A DNA stretch of 64,000 nt. Source: Stigmatella erecta. GTDB lineage: Bacteria; Myxococcota; Myxococcia; Myxococcales; Myxococcaceae. The position numbers were made by a program, and so were the translations under genes. The stretch covers positions 248,001 to 312,000 of the forward strand of contig NZ_FOIJ01000002.1 in assembly GCF_900111745.1 (NCBI RefSeq), written 5' to 3'. Below the pieces are notes generated by a model. It saw only the letters and a program-made list of their open reading frames with translations, searched no databases and was not told where the DNA came from. Below are positions 8,686-18,565 of the stretch, piece after piece (within the stretch, counting starts at the first letter, position 1; each line of letters opens with the position of its first letter).

Positions 8686-10095
8686 TCAGCCTTGCTTCGT
8701 GAACGTCAAATGGTCGAGGTTGAAGGCATCCCCCATGCGCACCTGAATGACGTGCGTCCCGGCTGGCAGGGACACCTGCGTGCTCACCGTCGTATACGTC
8801 TGCCACTCCCCGGTGTTCGGCACGGTGAGGGTCCCCACCTTCTGTCCATCCACCGCCAGGCGCAGTGAGCTGCCATTGGCCGTCTGCGTCGCGACCCTGG
8901 CGGACACGGTGTACGTCCCACTCGACGCCACATTCACGGTGTACTCCAGCCACTCCGAGGAGCTCACCCAGCCCACGTGGTAGCCACCTCCCGGAATCGC
9001 GCCGACGTCCACCCCTTCGCCAAACCGGTACGCGCCGCCCTCGTTCTGCGGGCTGCCATCGCTGTACGCGACGCCCTGTCCCCCGTTGTCGTAGTCCTCT
9101 GCCTGGATCACTCCGGGAATCGCGCGCGGGGAGCCGTAATACGGCGTGCCGTGCTGCTTTGTCTGCTTGACCAGCTGAATCGTGCCGTCGGCGTTGTAGA
9201 ACAGCTTGTCAACGCTGACCGAGCGGAGCCAGTCGTTTCCGGACAGCATGCTCGTATGGTAGAAGGCATACCACTGACCCTTGTATTGCACGATCGAGCC
9301 GTGGTTCGTCGCGCTGTCGGTGGAGTCAATGTAGATGCCCCGATGCGTCCAGGGACCGAGCGGGCTCGTGCTCGTGGCATAGCGCATGCGGTTGTGCTCG
9401 CCGTTCTGGTCGTGGTTGTCCGAGTACGACAGGTAATAGAGCCCGTTGCGCTTATGCACCCACGAGGCCTCGTGAAAATCGACCAGGCCCTGCATGGTTT
9501 GCATCTGGCCGTCGATCTCCATCATGTTGGCCTTGAGCTTGCCTCCCTTGGCGATGCCGCCACCTCCGTAATACAGATACGCTTGGCCATCGTCATCGAC
9601 GAACACCGCGGGGTCGATCAGTGACTCGAGTCCCGGGATGTAGCCCTGCACCGTGAAGTTCGCGGCCGGCTGCGTGCTCGTCGCCACGCCGATCTTCCAG
9701 GTGTTGTTCCAGTCCGTCCCACTCGGGTGCGGAAAGTAGAAGTAGTACACGCCGTTCTTGTAGGCCACGTCGGGCGCCCACATGAAGCCGCCCTCGGGCC
9801 GTCCCCAGGGAACATTGGACGCCCGAAGGATCTCTCCGTGGTCCACCCAGTTGACCATGTCGTTGGTCGAGTAGACGTGGTACTGGTCCATGAGGTCCGC
9901 ACCGCGCGGCGGGGCGATGTCATGCGACGGATAGACGTAAAGCCGCCCGTCGGCCCAGACATGCGCCGAGGGATCGGCGGTGTAAATGTTGCGGAAGATC
10001 GGGTTGCGCGAATCCCCAACGGTCTGAGCAGCGGCCGAGGCCGCCGTGAGCGACGCGCCGGCGATCGCCAGCGACAAAATGCAACGCTTGGTCAT
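8686..10095 (-). CDS. Secreted glycoside hydrolase family 43 with CBM6
   Basis: A 469-residue exported enzyme predicted to cleave arabinose or xylose side chains or arabinoxylan outside the cell. The signal peptide is MTKRCILSLAIAGASLTAASA. The GH43 five-blade propeller (about 30-335) shows the base Asp41 in ADPSAHVW, the pKa-modulating Asp in FVDDDGQAYLYYG and the acid Glu in DFHEASWVH. The C-terminal CBM6 (about 345-469) starts VIQAEDYDNGG and ends FNLDHLTF. AGGAG lies 6 nt before the ATG. The divergent ~205-bp gap to cutC carries a near-palindrome around GCAATTGC (about 10120-10127) that could be a sugar-responsive operator; this is speculative. Confidence 0.92.
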   Translation of the reverse strand: MTKRCILSLAIAGASLTAASAAAQTVGDSRNPIFRNIYTADPSAHVWADGRLYVYPSHDIAPPRGADLMDQYHVYSTNDMVNWVDHGEILRASNVPWGRPEGGFMWAPDVAYKNGVYYFYFPHPSGTDWNNTWKIGVATSTQPAANFTVQGYIPGLESLIDPAVFVDDDGQAYLYYGGGGIAKGGKLKANMMEIDGQMQTMQGLVDFHEASWVHKRNGLYYLSYSDNHDQNGEHNRMRYATSTSPLGPWTHRGIYIDSTDSATNHGSIVQYKGQWYAFYHTSMLSGNDWLRSVSVDKLFYNADGTIQLVKQTKQHGTPYYGSPRAIPGVIQAEDYDNGGQGVAYSDGSPQNEGGAYRFGEGVDVGAIPGGGYHVGWVSSSEWLEYTVNVASSGTYTVSARVATQTANGSSLRLAVDGQKVGTLTVPNTGEWQTYTTVSTQVSLPAGTHVIQVRMGDAFNLDHLTFTKQG

Positions 10096-10300
10096 GCATG
10101 ACTCCTGAGGTGACGGAAGCGCAATTGCCTCCGCATCCCCGGAATATCCGCCAGCCAAGTTTTTGGCGTCAATCCGGCGAATGCAAAATCGCCCCGCTTT
10201 CCCGGAAATCCATCAAAGGCTGCTGACGGCGGCGATGCCCCTGATCTACAACGGCAATATGCGCACCGGCCTGACCGGCCCTGAAGAGCCCCTGCGTGCC

Positions 10301-11068
10301 ATGTCCAAGAAATCCATCCTCGAAGTCTGTGCCTTCCACATCGACTCCTGCCTCATCGCGGAGAGGGCCGGCGCCGCCCGGGTAGAGCTCTGCGACAACC
10401 CCATCGAAGGCGGCACCACCCCCAGCTACGGCACCCTCAAGCGGGCACGAGAGCGGATCTCCATCCCGCTCTACCCGATTCTCCGCCCCCGCTCCGGCAA
10501 TTACTTCTACAGCGACGAGGAGTTCGCCATCCTCAAAGCCGACATCGAGATGTGCAGACAGCTCGGCTGCGATGGCATCTCCGTCGGCGTTCAAACCCGC
10601 CACTCGGAGATTGATACGGAACGGCTGAAACGCATTGTGGAGTGGGCGGGCCCCATGGGCGTCACCTGCAACCGTGTATTTGATTGTGCGCCGGATCCGT
10701 TCAAGGCCCTGGAGGATGTCATCCTCTGTGGTTGTGAGCGCATCCTCACCTCGGGACAGAAGAGCGCCGCGCCCGAGGCGGGAGCACTCCTGGGCAGGCT
10801 GGTCCAACAGGCCGGCAGCCGCATCACCGTCATGCCAGGGGCGGGCGTGAAGTCCTCCAATATCGCCAAGCTGCGGAAGGAATCGGGCGCACGGGAGTTC
10901 CATTCCTCGGCGAGGGTTGTTGCGCCCAATCCGGTGACCTATGTCAACCCCGCGGTGAGCGATTACGGCAGCGTGTACATCGCGGATGAAGCCGAGGTCA
11001 GGGCCATGGTGGAGGCATTGCGGCAAGAGGACGCCGGCGGAACCGAAACTTCCGCCGATCCAGCCTGA
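10301..11068 (+). CDS. cutC: CutC-family protein
   Basis: A 255-residue TIM-barrel protein of the CutC family, historically linked to copper homeostasis although its biochemical role is unsettled. The start at MSKKSILEVCAF matches the family N-terminus; an upstream extension to 10163 is not family-like. Diagnostic stretches are ARVELCDNPIEGGTTPSYG, YPILRPRSGNYFYSDEE, GCDGISVGVQ, NRVFDCAPDP and ERILTSGQKSAAPEG-like segments, then TVMPGAGVKSSNI and EFHSSAR near the C-terminus. It is divergent from the GH43 gene and followed 83 bp later by a methyltransferase. No metal-binding motif is evident. Confidence 0.9.
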   Translation: MSKKSILEVCAFHIDSCLIAERAGAARVELCDNPIEGGTTPSYGTLKRARERISIPLYPILRPRSGNYFYSDEEFAILKADIEMCRQLGCDGISVGVQTRHSEIDTERLKRIVEWAGPMGVTCNRVFDCAPDPFKALEDVILCGCERILTSGQKSAAPEAGALLGRLVQQAGSRITVMPGAGVKSSNIAKLRKESGAREFHSSARVVAPNPVTYVNPAVSDYGSVYIADEAEVRAMVEALRQEDAGGTETSADPA

Positions 11069-11151
11069 ATCCTCGCCCTCCCCTTCAGGGGGGGCCCGAC
11101 GCATCCTTCAGTCCCATCGCCCGCCTTCCGCTGGCCTCCCGAGGACATGTC

Positions 11152-11883
11152 ATGACGCACGAACACTCCGCCTCTTCCGTCCACCACATCGTGCCGGGCT
11201 TTGGCGCCGACCGCGCCGCCCACTACGACGCTCAGGCCTCCGTCAGCCTGGCCGGCAGCCAGGCGATGTACGAGCTGGGCGTCAGCGCGCTGACCGCTCA
11301 GCTCGACGGCCAGGACACGGCGTCTCTGCTCTTCGTGGGGGTGGGCACGGGCGCGGAGTTGATGCCCTACCTCCGCTTCAACGTGCCAGGCTGGCGCTTC
11401 ACGGGCGTGGACCCCTCCGGCGCCATGCTCGCCGTCGCCCGCAAGCGCCTGGAGGAGGAAGGACTGCTCTCGCGCACGCACCTACACACCGGCGAGCTTC
11501 ACACCCTGCCTCCGGGCCCCCCATTCGACGGCGCGCAGATGATGGGAGTCCTGCACCATGTGGAGAGCGAGGAGGCCCGCCTCGCGCTGCTGCGAGAGGT
11601 GACGCGGCGGCTCAAGCCCGGTGCCCCCCTCGTCCTGGGCTGCCGCGTTGGCAAGGACCCTGTGCTGACGAACGTGGAGCTGCGGCGGTGGCGAGCGTAT
11701 GGCGTTCCCCCGGACGCGCTGGAGCACCGGCGTCAGCTCTTCGCGGCGATGCGGCCCATCGAGTCCGATGCCGCCCTGTTCTCCCTGTTCGCCCAGGCCG
11801 GACTGGTGACGCCCCGTCCGATCTTCGTCTCGCTGCAGTTCAAGGTCTTCCTCGCGCGCTTCGACCCCGGAACCGTGGGCTGA
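11152..11883 (+). CDS. Class I SAM-dependent methyltransferase
   Basis: A 243-residue cytoplasmic methyltransferase. Motif I is FVGVGTGAELMPYL (about residues 61-74), followed by the acidic loop FTGVDPSGAMLAVARKRL, then GVLHHVESEEARLALLREVTRRLKPGAPLVLG, the usual post-I layout of small-molecule methyltransferases. The start has CGAGGACATGTC upstream. It ends 3 bp from the convergent phosphotransferase stop. The substrate is unknown. Confidence 0.87.
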   Translation: MTHEHSASSVHHIVPGFGADRAAHYDAQASVSLAGSQAMYELGVSALTAQLDGQDTASLLFVGVGTGAELMPYLRFNVPGWRFTGVDPSGAMLAVARKRLEEEGLLSRTHLHTGELHTLPPGPPFDGAQMMGVLHHVESEEARLALLREVTRRLKPGAPLVLGCRVGKDPVLTNVELRRWRAYGVPPDALEHRRQLFAAMRPIESDAALFSLFAQAGLVTPRPIFVSLQFKVFLARFDPGTVG

Positions 11884-11885
11884 GC

Positions 11886-12830
11886 TCAATGTCTCCCGCT
11901 TGGGAAGATCAAGCCCGTCAGCTCCTGCAGGCTTTGAACGCGCGTCTCCCAGGCGGGAATTCGCACTTGCTGTTTTAAGTCGCTGTAACGGTGAAGGACC
12001 GCCAGACACATGAGCCAGGATGCCGCGGGAGCATGACCGCCGTATCCCTCGAAAAAGCCCTCGATCAGGGCAGGCTTTCCTTCGGCGAGAAACAAGAGCG
12101 GACCCAAGAAGTCGTATTCCGGCGCTCCGATCATGGCATCTCCGAAGTCAATCATTCCGGTGATGGACCACCTTCCCATCTCCTTTTCCGCCAGAAGATT
12201 GAACGGGGTGTATTCACCGGTCAAAAGGACGGACCGGGGAGCCTGAAAGCGAGGGCGATGCTCCGAGACGAAGCCTTCCAAACCGCTCAAAAACCAGGCT
12301 GGCATCCCCTTGGATTGGTGGCGTTGGAGCGCGCCACCAGCCTGTGTCTCAAGAAATGAATGCCATTCGGGTTGAAGGTCCTTCAGCCCTCCAATCGCGG
12401 CCTGATGAACGGACGCCATGGCCTGTCCGGCTTGGCGGAGAAGCGAGGATTTCTCAGGCTCCGTCAACCCTGCCCAGATCTCTTCCAGAAGAACACCCGG
12501 CAGGGACTCCACGATCACATACGTCCAGCCATCGGGCCGTTGCCCGTGAGCGATCAATGTCGGAATGCGGATGGGCAACGAGGCCCCCTGAAGGTGGCGA
12601 AGTGCTCGCCATTCGCTCTCCCATTGATGCCGATGGAACTCCGGAAAGACCTTCACGACCCGGTCATTCGCGGCCCTCGCGATCAAATTCGAGCCCTCGG
12701 TAAAGGGATGGATTTCGTCTGTATCGATAGCGTGTTCCCGGCAAATCGCCTCGATCGCGGGCCTCCAGGCGGAGAAGTCCCGGCGAAACCGCCGCATGAA
12801 ATCACTGAGTTCGAGCGTAGGAAGCAGCAT
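11886..12830 (-). CDS. Phosphotransferase (APH/choline-kinase fold) with altered catalytic motif
   Basis: A 314-residue kinase-like protein of the aminoglycoside phosphotransferase superfamily. The N-lobe has FTEGSNLIARAANDRVVKVFP, with the ATP-binding Lys in VVKV, and a Glu ~12 residues on. In the catalytic loop the usual HGDxxxxN reads TGEYTPFN, so His becomes Thr and the catalytic Asp becomes Glu. The metal-binding loop is intact (ITGMIDFGDAMIGAPEYDFLG). A Glu could still act as base, so the protein may be active on an unusual substrate or be a pseudokinase. It is convergent with the methyltransferase and separated by 20 bp from the upstream LysR gene on the same strand. Confidence 0.82.
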   Translation of the reverse strand: MLLPTLELSDFMRRFRRDFSAWRPAIEAICREHAIDTDEIHPFTEGSNLIARAANDRVVKVFPEFHRHQWESEWRALRHLQGASLPIRIPTLIAHGQRPDGWTYVIVESLPGVLLEEIWAGLTEPEKSSLLRQAGQAMASVHQAAIGGLKDLQPEWHSFLETQAGGALQRHQSKGMPAWFLSGLEGFVSEHRPRFQAPRSVLLTGEYTPFNLLAEKEMGRWSITGMIDFGDAMIGAPEYDFLGPLLFLAEGKPALIEGFFEGYGGHAPAASWLMCLAVLHRYSDLKQQVRIPAWETRVQSLQELTGLIFPSGRH

Positions 12831-12850
12831 AAAACCGATGGAATGAGGGG

Positions 12851-13831
12851 CTACAGCGCCACCGCCAGGGCCGCCGGGATCGTCTCCCGCATCAGCTCCA
12901 CGAACCTGCGCAGTCTCGCCGGATGGAACCGCGCGTACGGATAGAGCAGATACATCGGTAAGGGCGCGGCCCGCCAGCCCGGTACCAGGTGCACAAGCCG
13001 GCCACTCACGAGGTCTTCGTGGAGCACCCAGGCCGAGGCCACACAGACGCCGAGCCCCTTCACCGCGGCGCTGCGGATGGCATAGAGGCTGTCGGTGCTC
13101 AGGCGCGGATGGAAGACGATGGGCTGGACTTCGCCAGTGGCCACGTGGGTCAGCGAGATTTCATTGCGATAGAACGTGCGCAGCGACAGCCAGGGCAACC
13201 GTGCGAGTTCGTCGGGATGGGAGGGCACGGGCAGTCCCGCCAGCACCTGCGGCGCGGCCGCGACGATGCGCGGCACCTCGGCCACGCGAATCGCCACCAC
13301 GCTGGGGTCCTGCACCTCGCCGACGTGGATCGCGCAGTCGATCCCGTCCGCGATGAAGTCCACCGCCCGGTCATGCAGCAGCCATTCGACCGACACCCGC
13401 GCGTGGCGGTTCAGGTAGTCTGTCAGCGGCTCCACCAGCAGCTGTTGCCCGAATGCATGGGGCACCACGACACGCAGCGTGCCCTCCGGTTCGTCGCTCG
13501 CGCCACGCAGGCCCGCCTCGAACATTTCCCAGTTGGCCAGCAGCTCCTTCGCGCGCTCGTAGCAGCGCGCGCCGTCCTCGGTGAGCTTCATCGCATGGGT
13601 GGAGCGCTGAAGCAGCCGCAACCCCAGTGAGCGCTCCAGCGCTTGGAGCCGGCGGCTCACCGTCGGCTGGGTGGTGCCCATCTGCGCGGCAGCGGAGGAC
13701 AGGCTCCCGGCCTCCACGATGCGGATGAAGGTCTGCATCAACTCGAGCCGATCGGCGGTAACGGGCGCGGTGGAGGGGGGCATCCGCCTCTGGGGAGCAC
13801 GCGGACGAACCGGCTTGGAAGGGTTGGGCAT
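12851..13831 (-). CDS. LysR-family transcriptional regulator
   Basis: A 326-residue regulator. The N-terminal winged helix (about 20-80) contains the recognition segment GSLSSAAAQMGTTQPTVSRRLQALERSLGLRLLQRS, followed by a linker helix and a two-lobe effector-binding domain with DFIADGIDCAIHVGEVQDPSVVA and VKGLGVCVASAWVL. The start ATG at 13831 is chosen over a GTG at 13846 that would overlap nothing useful. It is divergent from an MFS transporter across 121 bp holding a perfect LysR-type operator, so it probably controls both genes in response to the transported compound. Confidence 0.92.
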   Translation of the reverse strand: MPNPSKPVRPRAPQRRMPPSTAPVTADRLELMQTFIRIVEAGSLSSAAAQMGTTQPTVSRRLQALERSLGLRLLQRSTHAMKLTEDGARCYERAKELLANWEMFEAGLRGASDEPEGTLRVVVPHAFGQQLLVEPLTDYLNRHARVSVEWLLHDRAVDFIADGIDCAIHVGEVQDPSVVAIRVAEVPRIVAAAPQVLAGLPVPSHPDELARLPWLSLRTFYRNEISLTHVATGEVQPIVFHPRLSTDSLYAIRSAAVKGLGVCVASAWVLHEDLVSGRLVHLVPGWRAAPLPMYLLYPYARFHPARLRRFVELMRETIPAALAVAL

Positions 13832-13854
13832 GAGGGCGCACTTCACGCTGGTTT

Positions 13855-13869
13855 ATACGCGCAGCGTAT
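13855..13869. promoter_or_regulatory. LysR-type operator ATAC-N7-GTAT
   Basis: ATAC-GCGCAGC-GTAT sits inside a longer perfect inverted repeat, TATACGC-GCA-GCGTATA (13854-13870). It lies 24 bp upstream of the lysR start and ~84 bp upstream of the MFS start. ATAC-N7-GTAT is the consensus described for BenM/CatM-type LysR regulators, so this is the likely recognition site for the adjacent regulator. Confidence 0.75.
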
Positions 13870-13952
13870 ATCCGCTGTGCGGAGCGCGCTACTACCGAGC
13901 CATTCCCCTCTGGCCCACACTCACCTCACTCGCATCGCCAAGGGTGAACAAC

Positions 13953-15245
13953 ATGTCCTTCATTCGCACCGTACATGGAACCGCAGGAAACGGCCCCCTG
14001 GCCGCAGCGGTCTCCGCCGCCACGGCCCGTCCGCTTCAGCCTGCGGCCGCCAGCCACAGCGGCAACGAGTCCTTGCCGCGTGGCCTGCGCCTGCTCCTGG
14101 CCGCGGGCGCCGGGCTGTCGGTGGCATCGCTCTATTACAGCCAGCCGATGCTGGGGGTGATGAGGACTACCCTCGGAGCCTCGGACACCGCGGTGGGCCT
14201 CGTGCCCACGCTCACCCTCCTGGGGTACGCGCTGGGCATCCTGCTGCTGACGCCCCTGGGCGACCGCTTCGACCGGCGCCGCATCATCCTCATCAAGGCC
14301 GCGCTGCTGAGCGTGGCGCTGATGCTGGGCGCTCTTGCCCCGGGCATGGGCCTGCTGCTCGCGGTCAGCTTCGCGGTCGGCCTGACGGCGACCCTGGCGC
14401 AGGACATCGTGCCGGCCGCCGCGGCCCTGGCCTCCGAGCACGAGCGCGGAAAGGTGGTCGGCTCGGTGATGACCGGCCTGCTGCTCGGCATCCTGCTGTC
14501 GCGCGTCATCAGCGGCGTGGTCGCCGAGCACTTCGGCTGGCGCGCCATGTACATGCTCGCCGCCGCCAGCGTGGCCCTGCTCGGCGTGGCGGCTTCGCGC
14601 GGCCTCCCCCACTTCCGCCCGGCCAGCACGCTCTCGTACGGCGCCCTGCTCCGCTCGCTCGCCAGCCTGTGGAGCCAGCACGGCGCCCTGCGCCGGGCGG
14701 CGCTGGCCCAGGGGCTGCTCTCGATTGGGTTCAGCGCGTTCTGGTCCACCCTCGCCGTGATGCTGCACGGCGCACCGTTCCACCTGGGCAGCGCTGCCTC
14801 GGGGGCCTTCGGCCTGGCCGGAGCGGCGGGGGCGTTGGGCGCGCCGATGGCGGGCCGCATCGCGGATCGCTTCGGCCCCAAGATGGTGACACGGCTGGGC
14901 GCCGGGCTGACCGTCCTCTCCTTTGCCACGATGCTGGCGTCACCCTGGCTGGAGCCGAACGCCCGGCTGTGGCTGCTCGCCGCCAGTGCGATCGGCTTCG
15001 ACCTCGGCGTCCAGATCACCCTCGTGGCGCATCAGACGATCGTCTTCGGCATCGATCCCGCCGCACGCAGCCGGCTCAACGCGGTGCTGTTCGTCTGCGT
15101 GTTCATCGGCATGTCCATCGGCGCGGCGAGCGGCAGCCTCGTGCTGGTCCGGTGGGGATGGGTGGCGGTAACCCTGCTGGCGACCGCCTCGGCGATGGCG
15201 GCCTTGCTGGTCCGCCTGCTTCCCGAAGCCCGCACGGTCCGCTGA
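13953..15245 (+). CDS. MFS transporter
   Basis: A 430-residue inner-membrane major-facilitator protein with about twelve hydrophobic segments. Motif A between helices 2 and 3 reads LGDRFDRRRIILIK. Helix 4/5 contains QDIVPAAAALASEHERGKVVGSVMTGLLLGILLSRVISG, typical of drug/metabolite efflux MFS members. Helix 1 starts LLLAAGAGLSVASLYYSQPMLG. The start at MSFIRTVHG follows AGGGTGAAC. The ~45-residue N-terminal cytoplasmic extension is Ala-rich. Divergence from the LysR gene and the operator between them suggest substrate-induced export. Confidence 0.9.
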   Translation: MSFIRTVHGTAGNGPLAAAVSAATARPLQPAAASHSGNESLPRGLRLLLAAGAGLSVASLYYSQPMLGVMRTTLGASDTAVGLVPTLTLLGYALGILLLTPLGDRFDRRRIILIKAALLSVALMLGALAPGMGLLLAVSFAVGLTATLAQDIVPAAAALASEHERGKVVGSVMTGLLLGILLSRVISGVVAEHFGWRAMYMLAAASVALLGVAASRGLPHFRPASTLSYGALLRSLASLWSQHGALRRAALAQGLLSIGFSAFWSTLAVMLHGAPFHLGSAASGAFGLAGAAGALGAPMAGRIADRFGPKMVTRLGAGLTVLSFATMLASPWLEPNARLWLLAASAIGFDLGVQITLVAHQTIVFGIDPAARSRLNAVLFVCVFIGMSIGAASGSLVLVRWGWVAVTLLATASAMAALLVRLLPEARTVR

Positions 15246-15316
15246 AAAACAAAGCCCCCCGATGACTCGGAGGGCGGGAGGACTTGCGATGCGGCGCCTC
15301 GGACTTCAGGCGCCGC
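15243..15316 (-). terminator. Rho-independent terminator(s) of hppA
   Basis: Two hairpins lie downstream of hppA on the minus strand. The first (15291-15316) is a perfect 9-bp stem, GCGGCGCCT/AGGCGCCGC. The second (15253-15275) has arms GCCCTCCGA/TCGGGGGGC and is followed by TTTGTTTTT (15252-15244), a classic terminator. The second stem may also stop the convergent MFS transcript. Confidence 0.75.
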
Positions 15317-15331
15317 CTCCGCGAGCGCTGA

Positions 15332-17410
<2,079 letters not shown>

Positions 17411-17731
17411 CCGTTCCTCCAGAGCAGACCCAGGAGCCTGACTTCCCCCTCTGGGCCACCCGTGTGCCGCGAAAATTTGTACGGAGGGCCTATACGGGAT
17501 TTCAGCGCAAGCTGGGAGCCTTCTCTGATCGCCCCCCAGGAATGGGAGGCCGGGTGGAGGGCGGGGGCGGGGGGAGAAGGGGGGCGGGCTTGACCCCAAA
17601 AGAAAACCCCGGCATGCCTGAGGGCGCCCGGGGCCTTGCCGCGGTGTGGCGGCGGTGGGAACCGCCCCCACCACCAGAGGCAGGCGGCGAGCGCATTCCA
17701 GGCCGTTCAAGCGTAGCTTTTCGTGGTAATT
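17411..17731. other. Non-coding stretch upstream of hppA with a minus-strand terminator
   Basis: No convincing gene. It contains the hppA leader and, at 17598-17633, a minus-strand hairpin (CCCCGG / CCGGGG) followed by a TTTTCTTTT tract. That is a good intrinsic terminator for a transcript arriving from the decayed genes to the right. The rest is G/C-rich simple sequence. Confidence 0.6.
17598..17633 (-). terminator. Rho-independent terminator of a decayed transcription unit
   Basis: The stem CCCCGG/CCGGGG (17607-17612 with 17628-17633) is followed on the minus strand by T-rich 17606-17598. The genes it would serve (17.7-18.4 kb, minus strand) are broken, so it is probably a leftover. Confidence 0.65.
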
Positions 17732-17968
17732 TCAACAGTTTACGCCACCCCTCCCCCATGCCGAGCTGCGTTGAGGTCTCTCCAACGCGGAGCACGGATG
17801 GCCGGGGAGGCGAACTGTGGCATGTGCTCTCCCGGGGTTGGGCACCCAGCCCGCGCCGACGACCGCCACGCCCGGTGCCGCAGTGCCGGTGAACATGCTG
17901 CCTGCGAGCAAGCCAGCGCCGGCGGCCATGAAGCCGGTACCCGCCGCGCCGGCGTAATCACCGTGCAT
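17732..17968 (-). CDS. Unrecognised short ORF with hydrophobic Gly/Ala segment (possible remnant)
   Basis: A 78-residue ORF starting MHGDYAGAAGTGF. Residues ~5-42 form one hydrophobic Gly/Ala segment (FMAAGAGLLAGSMF, VAVVGAGWV), like the glycine-rich helices of exported or toxin-type proteins. The frame is open upstream of the ATG (GYQEA), and the C-terminal half looks like random frame, so this is more likely a fragment of a longer lost gene than a real small protein. It lies between the TPR remnant and the terminator at 17.6 kb. No family recognised. Confidence 0.3.
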   Translation of the reverse strand: MHGDYAGAAGTGFMAAGAGLLAGSMFTGTAAPGVAVVGAGWVPNPGRAHATVRLPGHPCSALERPQRSSAWGRGGVNC

Positions 17969-17969
17969 C

Positions 17970-18418
17970 GCTTCCTGGTACCCCTGCCTGCACGGCCTTC
18001 GCTTGGGTGGAAGGCACGGGGATCAGCGCCGCGTCCCGGGCCAGGTCCAGACAGCGCTCCAGGTGTGCTTCCGCCTCGCCCCGCTCCTCCAGGGTGTCCC
18101 CCAGCAGCTCCGGCCTCCTGGCGCGGGATGGTTCTCGCTGCGCCTCAGCGCGAGGTTCGCGAAGGCGAAGCGCACGCGGGCCTCGGTGCCCATGTCTTGA
18201 GTGCTCCGTGCGAGTTCCGCGAGCCGCGCATAGGCCTCCAGCGCCTCATCGAAGCGACCCAGGTTCGCGCTCACGGAAGCCAGAGGGGTCAGCAGTTGCT
18301 TCTTCACACTGTCGCTGCCCCCGGCGAGCGCCTCCGCACGCTTGAGCAGGCGATAGGCACGTCCCAGGTCCTGCCCCAGGTCGGAGAGTTCGGCGGCCTC
18401 CAGGATGAGCGCGCGCAC
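17970..18418 (-). pseudogene. TPR-domain fragment with a frameshift
   Basis: Two adjoining frames together encode TPR-like helices. The first (18418 down to ~18125) reads ALILEAAELSDLGQDLGRAYRLLKRAEAL, then SVKKQLLTPLASVSANLGRFDEALEAYARLAELARS and TEARVRFAFANLALRRSE. After a frame change near 18115-18125 it continues PELLGDTLEERGEAEAHLERCLDLARDAALIPVP. Such repeats are typical of the C-terminal half of myxobacterial Ser/Thr kinase-TPR proteins, but no kinase domain is present. Upstream (18419-18565) there is only a possible 25-codon ORF (MRRKRVSIGVPDAHYP..., about 18450-18527) of unknown meaning. Confidence 0.65.
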
Positions 18419-18565
18419 CTGACGTCGGCCGCGTGAACCCGCCGCCCATCAGGCCTCGAACAAGGCCACATGAGGGACCGGGTAGTGCGCGTCCGGCACT
18501 CCGATTGAAACCCGCTTCCGCCGCATGGTAGGACGGGGGAGGCCGGCCGCTCGTAACCCGACATC

